Assembly (NCBI GenBank): GCA_039185015.1
Contig: JBCDAU010000005.1
Span: forward strand, 62,001 to 126,000
Source of the DNA: JBCBSZ01 sp039185015
Lineage (GTDB): Bacteria; Actinomycetota; Acidimicrobiia; Acidimicrobiales; Poriferisodalaceae
Reading direction: 5' to 3'
DNA: 64,000 bases
The position numbers were made by a program, and so were the translations under genes. The notes below the pieces were generated by a model that saw nothing but the letters and a program-made list of their open reading frames with translations, ran no database searches and was not told the DNA's origin. Of this stretch, positions 57,159 through 64,000 are shown piece by piece. Every line of letters starts with the position of its first letter. The stretch's first letter is position 1.

Positions 57159-58606
57159 CCGACCGCCCGACCACGGGCGAGCAGGATCTCCTCGCGGCGA
57201 GCGAGGAGCGGTTCAGGTGGCTCACGGGCGTGGTCTCCGATCCCTTGCTGATCGCCGATCTGTCCGGTGGGCTCCTGCACTACAACCGCGCCGCGGCGGC
57301 GCTCTTCGGGCATGACGTCCTGGCCGGGAGCGTCGGTGGCGAGCGGCTCGATCTGACCTCGCGCCTGATGGCAGCGGAGGGCTCCGTGCTCGAGCTCGTC
57401 GCCGACGACGGCGAGGTGCCGGTCTCGGTCGTTCCCGTCAGCTTCGACACCTCGTGGGACGGCACCCCGGCCACGACGATCGTGCTGCGGCCGGCCGATG
57501 GTCGAGCCGGTGTCTCCGAGCGGGCCGACGACCGCACGTCCATCCTCCTGATCGAGGTCTCGGACGCCAACACGCGGGGCCGGACCCTGCCCGCCGCGGC
57601 CGAGATCCTCGATCTGCTCGAACCCGGTGAGGGCCTCACCCACGCCGGCGGTGCGGCGTGGTGCGTGATCTGGCGCAGCACCGATCCCGAGGTGGCCCAG
57701 GAGCGGGCTGCCGACATCGTCGACGGCTTGTCGAGCTCGCTCGGGGAGCGTGGCGTCGTCCGCGCCGGCGTCGCCCATCAGCGGCCGGGCGAGGACACGC
57801 CGTCGCTGCTGCGCCGATGCCACCGCAGCCTCCAGCAGGCTCGCATCGACGAGATCGAGCTCTCTGCGTACGTCGGCGTTCGCCGGGCGCCGCCCGAGCT
57901 CGAGGTCCTCCGGGCCGATGTCGTCGAGGAGCGGGTCGGCGCTGACCTCGTCCCCGTCGTCGACCTCGGCGCGCATCGAGCGCTCGGGGCAGTGGCCCGC
58001 CCGACGGTGTCCGACATCGTGGTCTCCGACCCCCGCCAGCTCCTCCAGGGCGCCGAACCGGATCTCGTCCGGGCGTTCGACCGGCTCGTCGCCGCCGAAG
58101 CGATGGTCCGGTTCCACAGGTGGCGCGAGACCTCACGGCGGATGTCGCTCCACCTGCCGCTCCACGGCGTGTCGACCCGTTCGGCCGAGACGACCATCGG
58201 CTGGCTGCAGCGGGTCGTGGACGATGTCGGGCTGGCCCGCGACGAGATCGTGCTCGGCGTCCACGAGGCCGACGTCGTGGCCGACCCCCACACGCTCCGC
58301 TTCCTCTCCGCGGCGAAGATGTCCGGCTTCCGGGGAGCGATCCGGGCGCTCAGCGGCGCTCGGCTCCCGCTCGCCGCGCTCGTCGACGCCTGGCCAGACG
58401 CCCTGCTCCTCGCCAGCTCCGTCGTGCGTGGCGACGAGAGCCGCCTGCTCCCCGTGCTCCTCGCCGCCGCCGACGAGATCAGCGCCCTGGCCATCGCGAC
58501 CGGCGTCACGACGCCGTCGCAGGTCGACCTGCTGCTCGACTACGAGTGCCGGTACGGCGTCGGCCCCGCACTGACCCGATCGATCCACACCGCCGATCGC
58601 CCCTGA
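57155..58606 (+). CDS. PAS protein with degenerate GGDEF- and EAL-like regions
   Basis: A 483-aa cytoplasmic protein. An N-terminal PAS domain (FRWLTGVVSDPLLIADLSGG, about 20-39, with LHYNRAAAALFGHD) is followed by a region with RAGVAHQRPGEDTPSLLRRCHRSLQQAR resembling the end of a GGDEF domain (about 201-228). The C-terminal half follows EAL spacing (LPLHGVSTRSAETTIGWLQ, ATGVTTPSQVDLLLDYECRYGVGPAL), with GVTTPSQ replacing EGVET. No GGDEF, EAL, DDFG or KID is visible. Probably a non-enzymatic sensor or c-di-GMP-related effector. The third degenerate protein of this type in the window. Confidence 0.6.
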   Translation: MTDRPTTGEQDLLAASEERFRWLTGVVSDPLLIADLSGGLLHYNRAAAALFGHDVLAGSVGGERLDLTSRLMAAEGSVLELVADDGEVPVSVVPVSFDTSWDGTPATTIVLRPADGRAGVSERADDRTSILLIEVSDANTRGRTLPAAAEILDLLEPGEGLTHAGGAAWCVIWRSTDPEVAQERAADIVDGLSSSLGERGVVRAGVAHQRPGEDTPSLLRRCHRSLQQARIDEIELSAYVGVRRAPPELEVLRADVVEERVGADLVPVVDLGAHRALGAVARPTVSDIVVSDPRQLLQGAEPDLVRAFDRLVAAEAMVRFHRWRETSRRMSLHLPLHGVSTRSAETTIGWLQRVVDDVGLARDEIVLGVHEADVVADPHTLRFLSAAKMSGFRGAIRALSGARLPLAALVDAWPDALLLASSVVRGDESRLLPVLLAAADEISALAIATGVTTPSQVDLLLDYECRYGVGPALTRSIHTADRP

Positions 58607-58610
58607 CCGC

Positions 58611-59564
58611 TCAGTGGGCGGCGCGCCGGAGGCGGTCGGCGACCGCGCGGCCCAGCCCCACCTCCTCGGGAAGCGACGTGATGAGCACCTCGGCACCCAG
58701 GTCGTCGGCGTCCCGCAGTCGCCGGTACAGGACCCTGGCCTGATCCGCCGGATCGTCGTGGGTCCGCAGGGCGAGCACGCCACGGGGCACCCGCACGTCG
58801 GGGCCGACGAGAACGGCGGCGCGACGGCCGGCCTGCGCCTCGACGCGAGCTCGGTCGACGACCTGGTCCGGGGCGACGAGCACGACGTCGGCGCTGGGCG
58901 AGTAGTGCGAGGGCAGCGTGCCGGGGGCCGAACGATCCGTCGGGGCCGCCGCCGCGAGCGGCGCTCCCAGCACCTCCTCGATGACCTCGGCGGGAACGCC
59001 ACCGGGCCGCAGGAGCGTGGGCTCGGCGACGAGCGACACGATCGTCGACTCCAGCCCGACGTCGCTCGGACCGCCGTCGAGCACGATCGGGACGTCATCG
59101 CCCAGTTCGGACCGCACGTCGGCCGCGGTCGTCGGGCTCACGCGACCGAATCGGTTCGCCGACGGCGCGGCGAGGCCGCCCTGGAAGCGCTCGAGCACCG
59201 CCGCGGCGACCGGGTGGTCGGGCACCCGCACCGCCACCGTCGGTCGCCGACCGGTCGCCACCGACGACACGTGCGGCCCGGCGCGCAGGACGACCGTGAG
59301 CGGGCCGGGCCAGAGACGCGCGCCGAGCCGCGCCGCCGTCGCCGGCACCTCGGCGACCCACGGCTCGAGCGACGCGCCCTGGGCGAGGTGGACGATGAGC
59401 GGATGATCCGCCGGTCGGCCCTTGATGCGGTAGATCCGCCCCACGGCCTCGTCGGAGGACGCGTCGGCGGCCAGGCCGTAGACCGTCTCCGTCGGGAGGC
59501 CGATGACCTCGCCGCGGCGGAGCGCCGTGACGGCCTCGTCGATCTCGTGGTCGGTGGCCGACAT
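58611..59564 (-). CDS. sua5: L-threonylcarbamoyladenylate synthase (Sua5/YrdC family)
   Basis: Makes threonylcarbamoyl-AMP for t6A37 of ANN-decoding tRNAs (317 aa). The N-terminal YrdC domain has IGLPTETVYGLAADAS near 20-35, KGRPADHPLIVH near 48-59, RLWPGPLTVVLR near 82-93, and SANRFGRVSPTTA near 134-146. The longer C-terminal part with LPSHYSPSADVVL is the Sua5 domain found in two-domain members. The start at 59564 (ATG) is 7 nt downstream of the ribonuclease stop; the two genes form an operon. Confidence 0.92.
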   Translation of the reverse strand: MSATDHEIDEAVTALRRGEVIGLPTETVYGLAADASSDEAVGRIYRIKGRPADHPLIVHLAQGASLEPWVAEVPATAARLGARLWPGPLTVVLRAGPHVSSVATGRRPTVAVRVPDHPVAAAVLERFQGGLAAPSANRFGRVSPTTAADVRSELGDDVPIVLDGGPSDVGLESTIVSLVAEPTLLRPGGVPAEVIEEVLGAPLAAAAPTDRSAPGTLPSHYSPSADVVLVAPDQVVDRARVEAQAGRRAAVLVGPDVRVPRGVLALRTHDDPADQARVLYRRLRDADDLGAEVLITSLPEEVGLGRAVADRLRRAAH

Positions 59565-59571
59565 CGGCGGC

Positions 59572-60987
59572 TCAGCCGCTGCGTTCGACGACGAGCTCGG
59601 CCCGTCGGGCATCCGGATCGGCCGACTCGACCCGCACGACGGCCTCGGCCCCGAGCTCGGCGCTCCCCCGTGCCCGGGCGACGATCGCCGGATCGTCCAG
59701 CATCACGATCACGTCGTCGCGTCGATGTCCGACGACAGCGCCCCGCAGACGCTCCCCGACCCGGCACGAGAGGAGCACCGTCTCGAGCAGGTCGATCACC
59801 GCACGATCGACGTTGCCCTCGAGCGAGCGTCCCGTGGCCATCGCCTCCGGGAGCTGCTCCAACGCCTCGACGGCCCACGACGGCGGCTCGACGTCGGCAC
59901 CCTGGGCGACGAGGATCTCGTTGGCGAAGCGGTCGCAGAGCCGCCGCAGCGGTGCGGTGACGTGGCTGTAGTGGCCGCCGATCGCGGCGTGCTCGCCGTT
60001 GTGCGGCAGCTCGCCCGTGAACACCCGATACGACGCCCCGCGGAACACCGCCCGAGCCTGGGTCAACAGCGCCGCACCGGCGGCGGACGAGGGATCGACG
60101 CTACGAATGAACTCCGGGTAGTCGACCGACCCCGGCCACCGCAGACCGACCGCCTTGGCCACCCGCCGCAGCTCGTCGATCGTGCGCTGCTCGGCGGGTG
60201 GGAGCGTGCGGAGCAGCCCGACGCCGGCGTCCCCCAGCCCCTGGGCAGCGGCGAGGCCCGTCATCAGCGAGATGTGGGCGTTCCACTCCTCGACCGGGAG
60301 CGACACCTCGAACTCGAGGTCGTACCGACCATCGGTGACGCTGACCTCCTGCGAGGGCAGCGGCAGATGGATGCCGCCGCGCCGGATCTCGAGCTCCTCC
60401 CGGAGGTCGCCGATCTCGCGGAGCAGGCCGAGCGCACCGTCGTCGCCCCGCTCGATCGCGAGCTGGGCCTGCACGTAGGTGAGCTGCGCGCGACTGCGAA
60501 CGGTCGCCGGCTCGAGCCGCGCCGAGGTCACCTCGCCGACGTCGTCGAGGCGGAGGTCCCACACGACCGCCGGCCGATCCTGGCCCTCGAGCAGGCTGGC
60601 CGAGCCCTCGGAGAGCGCAGCCGGGTGCAACGGCACGCGTCCGTCCGGCGGGTAGAGCGTCACCGCCCGCTCCCACGACGCCCGGTCGATCGGGTCACCG
60701 GGCTCGACGAACGCGGCGACGTCCGCGATCGCGTAGCGCACCCGGTAGCCGAGGTCGGTCCGCTCGGCGGCGTAGGCCTGGTCGAGGTCGCGGCTCCCGG
60801 GCGGATCGATGGTGACGAAGGGAACCTCGCGCAGATCGACCCGGTCGGAGCGGCGGTCTCGAGCGTGCGCGGCAGCCTCGAGGACGTCAGGGGCGTGCTC
60901 GCCCGGGACGCCGAGCTCCTCGCGGATGCGACGGAGGCCGCGAGCGACGAGCTCGGCGGGCGGGAGGTGCAGACGTCGGCGAGCCAC
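59572..60987 (-). CDS. RNB-domain ribonuclease (RNase II/R type)
   Basis: A 471-aa exoribonuclease catalytic module. The active-site Asp cluster is IDPPGSRDLDQA near 60-71. The family signature HYSHVTAPLRRLCDRFANE lies near 356-374 with the two conserved Arg. The N-terminal cold-shock domains of RNase II and R are absent, and only a short C-terminal tail could form an S1-like barrel, so this is the short actinobacterial form. 3'-to-5' degradation of RNA is inferred. GTG start. Divergent from zwf. Confidence 0.9.
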   Translation of the reverse strand: MARRRLHLPPAELVARGLRRIREELGVPGEHAPDVLEAAAHARDRRSDRVDLREVPFVTIDPPGSRDLDQAYAAERTDLGYRVRYAIADVAAFVEPGDPIDRASWERAVTLYPPDGRVPLHPAALSEGSASLLEGQDRPAVVWDLRLDDVGEVTSARLEPATVRSRAQLTYVQAQLAIERGDDGALGLLREIGDLREELEIRRGGIHLPLPSQEVSVTDGRYDLEFEVSLPVEEWNAHISLMTGLAAAQGLGDAGVGLLRTLPPAEQRTIDELRRVAKAVGLRWPGSVDYPEFIRSVDPSSAAGAALLTQARAVFRGASYRVFTGELPHNGEHAAIGGHYSHVTAPLRRLCDRFANEILVAQGADVEPPSWAVEALEQLPEAMATGRSLEGNVDRAVIDLLETVLLSCRVGERLRGAVVGHRRDDVIVMLDDPAIVARARGSAELGAEAVVRVESADPDARRAELVVERSG

Positions 60988-61057
60988 GCCTCCAGTATCG
61001 GTGGTCGCCGGACGCGGCGGCGCATCCGGCGTGGTCGTCGGGTCGGCGGCAGCTCTC

Positions 61058-61063
61058 TAGTCT
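61058..61063 (+). promoter_or_regulatory. -10 box TAGTCT of zwf
   Basis: TAGTCT, about 57 nt before the zwf ATG, leaves a leader containing a GGAAGGGA ribosome site and a short open frame. Confidence 0.45.
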
Positions 61064-61087
61064 CGGGACGACGGAAGGGAGCGGCCG

Positions 61088-61123
61088 ATGGCCAGGGTTG
61101 CGACAGGGTGGACTCTTCGATGA
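61088..61123 (+). CDS. 11-residue leader peptide coupled to zwf
   Basis: ATG 61088 has GGAAGGGA with 7-nt spacing. The frame reads MARVATGWTLR and its TGA (61121-61123) overlaps the zwf ATG (61120-61122). zwf itself has only a weaker AGGGTGG before it. The layout suggests translational coupling; the peptide sequence shows no attenuator-like codon run. Confidence 0.4.
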   Translation: MARVATGWTLR

Positions 61124-62478
61124 CCGGTGTTCGAAGCGATGCGCTCGTGCTGTTCGGCGCGTCCGGCGACCTCGCCCGCAAGAAGCTCCTGCCCGCGGCC
61201 TACCGCCTGACCTCGCTGGGCCGCCTCGGTGTCCCCGTCGTCGGCGTCGGTCGATCGCCGTGGAACGACGAGGACTTCGCCGAGTACGCACGCGAGTCCA
61301 TCGCCGAGGTCGAGGACGAGGTCGACCAGAGCGCCGTCGACGAGCTGTGCAGCCACATCCGCTTCGTCTCCGGTGAGTACGACGACGAGGCGCTCTATCC
61401 GCGGATCCTCGAGGCGGTGGGCGGCGCCTCCGTCCCGCTCTGCTACCTCGCGATCCCGCCGTTCCTGTTCCCTCGCGTCATCGGCGGGCTCGCCGCGGTC
61501 GGCCTGAACGAGAAGGGTCGCGTCGTCGTCGAGAAGCCGTTCGGGCGCGACATCGCCTCCGCCATGGACCTCAACGACACCGTCCTCCAGGCCTTCCCGG
61601 AGGAGCGGGTGTTCCGCATCGACCACTTCCTCGGCAAGGAACCGGTGCAGAACCTGCAGGTGTTCCGGTTCGCGAACTCGCTGCTGGAACCGGTGTGGAA
61701 CCGGAACTACGTCGACGAGGTCCAGATCACGATGTTCGAGGACTTCGACCTGCAGGGGCGGGGCGGCTTCTACGACGACGTCGGCGCGCTGCGAGACGTC
61801 GTCCAGAACCACCTGCTCGAGATGCTCGCGCTCCTCGCCATGGAACCGCCGACCTCGGCCGACGAGACCGCGATGCGGGACGAGAAGGTCAAGGTCCTCC
61901 GGGCGACCCGCACCATCGATCCGGCCGACGTCGTGCGCGGTCAGTACGAGGGCTACCGGACCGAGGAGGGCGTCGATCCCGACTCCGCGACCGAGACCTA
62001 CGTCGAGCTGACCGCCGAGATCGACTCGTGGCGGTGGGCCGGGGTTCCGTGGCGGCTCCGTGCCGGGAAGGCCATGGACCGCACCGTGACCGAGGCGATC
62101 GTCGAGTTCCGGGCTCCGCCCCGCGCGCTCTTCGAGGGTGCCGAGCACCCGAACCACCTCCGGTTCCGGATGAAGCCCGACGACACCATCTCGCTGCACA
62201 TGCACACCAAGCGACCGGGAACCGAGCTCGCGACCAGCGCCGTCGACCTCACCGTCTCGTCGGAGGCGGTCCTGGGCGACGCGCCCGAGGCCTACGAGCA
62301 GTTGCTCGACGACGCGATGAGCGGCGACGCCCGACGCTTCGCTCGCGCCGACGCCGTCATCGAGCAGTGGCGCATCGTCGACCAGATCCTCGAGCCGACC
62401 GAGCTGCCGTTCATCTACCGACGCGGCTCCTCGGGCCCCCGCGTCGAGCGCGACTTCAGGTGGCACAACGAGAGCTGA
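61120..62478 (+). CDS. zwf: Glucose-6-phosphate dehydrogenase
   Basis: First step of the oxidative pentose-phosphate pathway: glucose 6-phosphate to 6-phosphogluconolactone with NADP or NAD (452 aa). GASGDLARKK at 13-22 binds the nucleotide, EKPFGRD at 138-144, and the catalytic motif RIDHFLGKE at 166-174 contains the His and Lys of the active site; Phe replaces the usual Tyr (RIDHYLGKE). PWRLRAGKA appears near 310-318. Slightly shorter than the ~480-510 of most bacterial enzymes. No pgl, gnd or tal gene follows; the next gene is a HerA-like ATPase. Confidence 0.93.
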   Translation: MTGVRSDALVLFGASGDLARKKLLPAAYRLTSLGRLGVPVVGVGRSPWNDEDFAEYARESIAEVEDEVDQSAVDELCSHIRFVSGEYDDEALYPRILEAVGGASVPLCYLAIPPFLFPRVIGGLAAVGLNEKGRVVVEKPFGRDIASAMDLNDTVLQAFPEERVFRIDHFLGKEPVQNLQVFRFANSLLEPVWNRNYVDEVQITMFEDFDLQGRGGFYDDVGALRDVVQNHLLEMLALLAMEPPTSADETAMRDEKVKVLRATRTIDPADVVRGQYEGYRTEEGVDPDSATETYVELTAEIDSWRWAGVPWRLRAGKAMDRTVTEAIVEFRAPPRALFEGAEHPNHLRFRMKPDDTISLHMHTKRPGTELATSAVDLTVSSEAVLGDAPEAYEQLLDDAMSGDARRFARADAVIEQWRIVDQILEPTELPFIYRRGSSGPRVERDFRWHNES

Positions 62479-62523
62479 GCGGGCCGTCGCCTCACCGACG
62501 CGCTGTCTGCTAACGAGGGGCCC

Positions 62524-64000
62524 ATGGCGAGCGATCAGGATCGGCACCTCTGGCTCGGCGGTGCCGTCGACCCGGCCACGCACGAGCGCACCGGTCAGGA
62601 CGTCGGGGTCGACACCGACGACCTGACCACGCACGGCGTGATCGTGGGCATGACCGGTTCGGGCAAGACCGGTCTCGGCATCATCCTCCTCGAGGAGGCC
62701 CTGCTCGAGGGGATCCCGTGCCTCGTCCTCGACCCCAAGGGCGACATGGCCAACCTGCTGCTCACCTTCCCCGAGCTCGCCGCCGACGACTTCGCTCCCT
62801 GGGTGCAGGGCGACGACGACCCCGCCGACGTGGCAGAGACCTGGCGTTCGGGACTCGAGGGGTGGGGCATCGACGGGGCGCGGATCGCCGCCATGCGCGA
62901 GCGCTCGGAGCTGGCCGTCTACACCCCCGGCTCCACCGCCGCGCAGGCCCTCGACATCGTCGGCGACCTCTCGCCGCCGCCCGAGGGCACCGACCCGGAG
63001 GCTGTCGCCGATCAGATCGAGAGCTACGTGTCGGGCCTGCTCGCTCTCGTCGACATCGACGCCGACCCGCTCGCCTCCCGGGAACACATCCTGCTCTCGA
63101 ACCTGATCGACCACGCCTGGTCGTCCGGCGAGGCGCTCGACCTGGGCCGACTCGTGTCGATGGTCCAGCAGCCCCCCATCCGCAAGCTCGGCGTGATCGA
63201 CCTCGACACCTTCTTCCCCGCCGAGGACCGAGTGCAGCTCGCGCTCCGGCTCAACGGACTGCTCGCGTCCCCGTCCTTCGCTGCGTGGGCGCAGGGCGTC
63301 CCCCTCGACATCGAGCGGTTGCTGTGGCCGGATGGCTCGACGCCGGCGGCGGCGATCCTCTCGCTCGCCCACCTCTCCGACAGCGAGCGTCAGTTCGTCG
63401 TCAGCCTGGTCCTGTCGCAGCTCGTCACCTGGATGCGGGCACAGCCGGGTAGCGACGACCTGAGGGTGCTGGTCTACATGGACGAGGTCATGGGCTTCGT
63501 TCCACCGAGCGCCGCGCCACCGGCCAAGCGTCCGATCCTCACCATCCTCAAGCAGGCGCGGGCGTACGGCGTCGGCATGGTGCTGTCCACCCAGAACCCC
63601 GTCGACCTCGACTACAAGGCCATCTCCAACGCCGGGACCTGGCTGATCGGTCGGCTACAGACCGAGCGCGACCGCGACCGCCTCCTCGACGGCATGACCT
63701 CGGCCTCCGGTGCGGTCGACCGGTCGACGCTCGCCGAGACGATCTCTGGTCTGGCGAAGCGGGAGTTCCTCCTCCACCAGACGTCGGCGGACACGCCGAC
63801 GACCATGACCACGCGGTGGGCGATGAGCTACCTGGCCGGGCCACTGACGAAGGCCCAGCTCGGCGAGCTCGAGCGGTCCGCGCCCGATGCGGATGGCGCG
63901 CCTGCCGAGGTCCCCGCCGTGGAACCAACTGGACCGGCTGCCCCGGCCCTGGCCGACGATGAGACGGACCTCCCACCGGAGGCGCCGTCCTCGGTCGAGG
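62524..64000 (+). CDS. HerA/DUF87-like ATP-binding protein, 3' end outside window
   Basis: 492 codons are present with no stop. Walker A GMTGSGKTG at 42-50; the next strand, CLVLDPKGD, is near 66-74; Walker B VYMDEVMGF is near 319-327; the sensor-like STQNPVDLDYKAISN is near 359-373, followed by LIGRLQTERDRDRLL. The pattern fits the HerA/FtsK-like (DUF87/DUF853-type) pumping ATPases. The part beyond residue 450 is a Pro/Ala/Glu linker to a domain not in the window. ATG 62524 has GAGGGG close upstream. No NurA nuclease is adjacent, so DNA-end resection is unproven. Confidence 0.8.
   Translation, partial: MASDQDRHLWLGGAVDPATHERTGQDVGVDTDDLTTHGVIVGMTGSGKTGLGIILLEEALLEGIPCLVLDPKGDMANLLLTFPELAADDFAPWVQGDDDPADVAETWRSGLEGWGIDGARIAAMRERSELAVYTPGSTAAQALDIVGDLSPPPEGTDPEAVADQIESYVSGLLALVDIDADPLASREHILLSNLIDHAWSSGEALDLGRLVSMVQQPPIRKLGVIDLDTFFPAEDRVQLALRLNGLLASPSFAAWAQGVPLDIERLLWPDGSTPAAAILSLAHLSDSERQFVVSLVLSQLVTWMRAQPGSDDLRVLVYMDEVMGFVPPSAAPPAKRPILTILKQARAYGVGMVLSTQNPVDLDYKAISNAGTWLIGRLQTERDRDRLLDGMTSASGAVDRSTLAETISGLAKREFLLHQTSADTPTTMTTRWAMSYLAGPLTKAQLGELERSAPDADGAPAEVPAVEPTGPAAPALADDETDLPPEAPSSVE

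Noticed and set aside
59503..61119. 539-codon in-frame extension upstream of zwf
   Set aside because: It is antisense to the RNB ribonuclease and sua5; zwf similarity begins only at 61120.
61057..63372. 771-codon minus-strand frame opposite zwf and the HerA-like gene
   Set aside because: Low-complexity product, no start signal, and both plus-strand genes are well supported.
1..64000. tRNA, rRNA, riboswitch genes
   Set aside because: None could be identified by eye: no rRNA-like sequence, no CCA-ended cloverleaf arms noticed, and no recognisable cobalamin, TPP, FMN or SAM riboswitch core; a covariance-model search would be decisive.

Overview
This window is very GC-rich (roughly 70%) and gene-dense, with frequent GTG starts and many ATGA/GTGA stop-start overlaps. 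The gene set is that of a free-living, heterotrophic actinomycete of the Acidimicrobiia type. Evidence for this is the repeated fatty-acid genes (acyl-CoA dehydrogenase, two AMP-forming acyl-CoA ligases, three crotonases, an SDR), lipoproteins that share an Asp-rich linker, a secreted M23 peptidase with GYWL-type repeats, and TANNNT -10 boxes lying 6-10 nt upstream of start codons (leaderless transcripts). The class assignment is an inference from protein families. No rRNA, tRNA, CRISPR, prophage or insertion sequence is visible.

Layout. 0-9.9 kb: lipid and organic-acid catabolism (acyl-CoA dehydrogenase, SirB1-like protein, acyl-CoA ligase, BtuF-like protein, GDPD, FAD-linked oxidase, gamma-glutamyltransferase-like protein, cytosine-deaminase-like amidohydrolase). 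10-13 kb: an ABC importer of the nitrate/taurine/pyrimidine-precursor type. 13-16.5 kb: creatininase-family hydrolase, phytoene-dehydrogenase-like oxidoreductase, phosphoribosyltransferase, DUF5522 protein. 16.6-25.3 kb: a complete oligopeptide-type importer with two paralogous binding proteins, two permeases and two ATPases. Each binding-protein gene has its own promoter, a possible leaderless upstream peptide or dyad operator, and a strong GC hairpin downstream. One ATPase carries a membrane-hairpin-like insertion inside its ABC domain.

25-32.5 kb: crotonase, a degenerate GGDEF and a degenerate EAL protein as separate genes, Gfo/Idh oxidoreductase, second acyl-CoA ligase, hydrolase, DUF5655 protein and purU. 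32.5-37.4 kb: M23 peptidase, tRNA-queuosine mannosyltransferase-like enzyme, DUF4031 protein, a second phytoene-dehydrogenase-like enzyme and a MarC-like membrane protein. 37.4-40.4 kb: a divergent HTTM-domain membrane locus. 40.5-45.8 kb: AI-2E-type permease, SDR and crotonase, a receiver-like protein, a membrane-anchored SGNH-like protein, and a third crotonase.

46-49.3 kb: a J-domain protein followed by two coupled microproteins that share a motif, small membrane proteins, a DUF1508 protein and a Cys-repeat lipoprotein. 49.3-55.2 kb: argG of the long E. coli type, a two-pair ABC exporter operon and a tyrosine recombinase. 55.3-64 kb: M20 peptidase, a degenerate PAS-GGDEF-EAL protein, sua5, an RNB ribonuclease, zwf with a coupled leader peptide, and a HerA-like ATPase cut by the window edge.

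The most unusual items are the membrane insertion inside the oligopeptide ATPase, the leader-peptide or operator arrangement before both binding proteins, the J-domain/microprotein cluster, the dispersed 3'-end repeat family, and the concentration of degenerate c-di-GMP domains.
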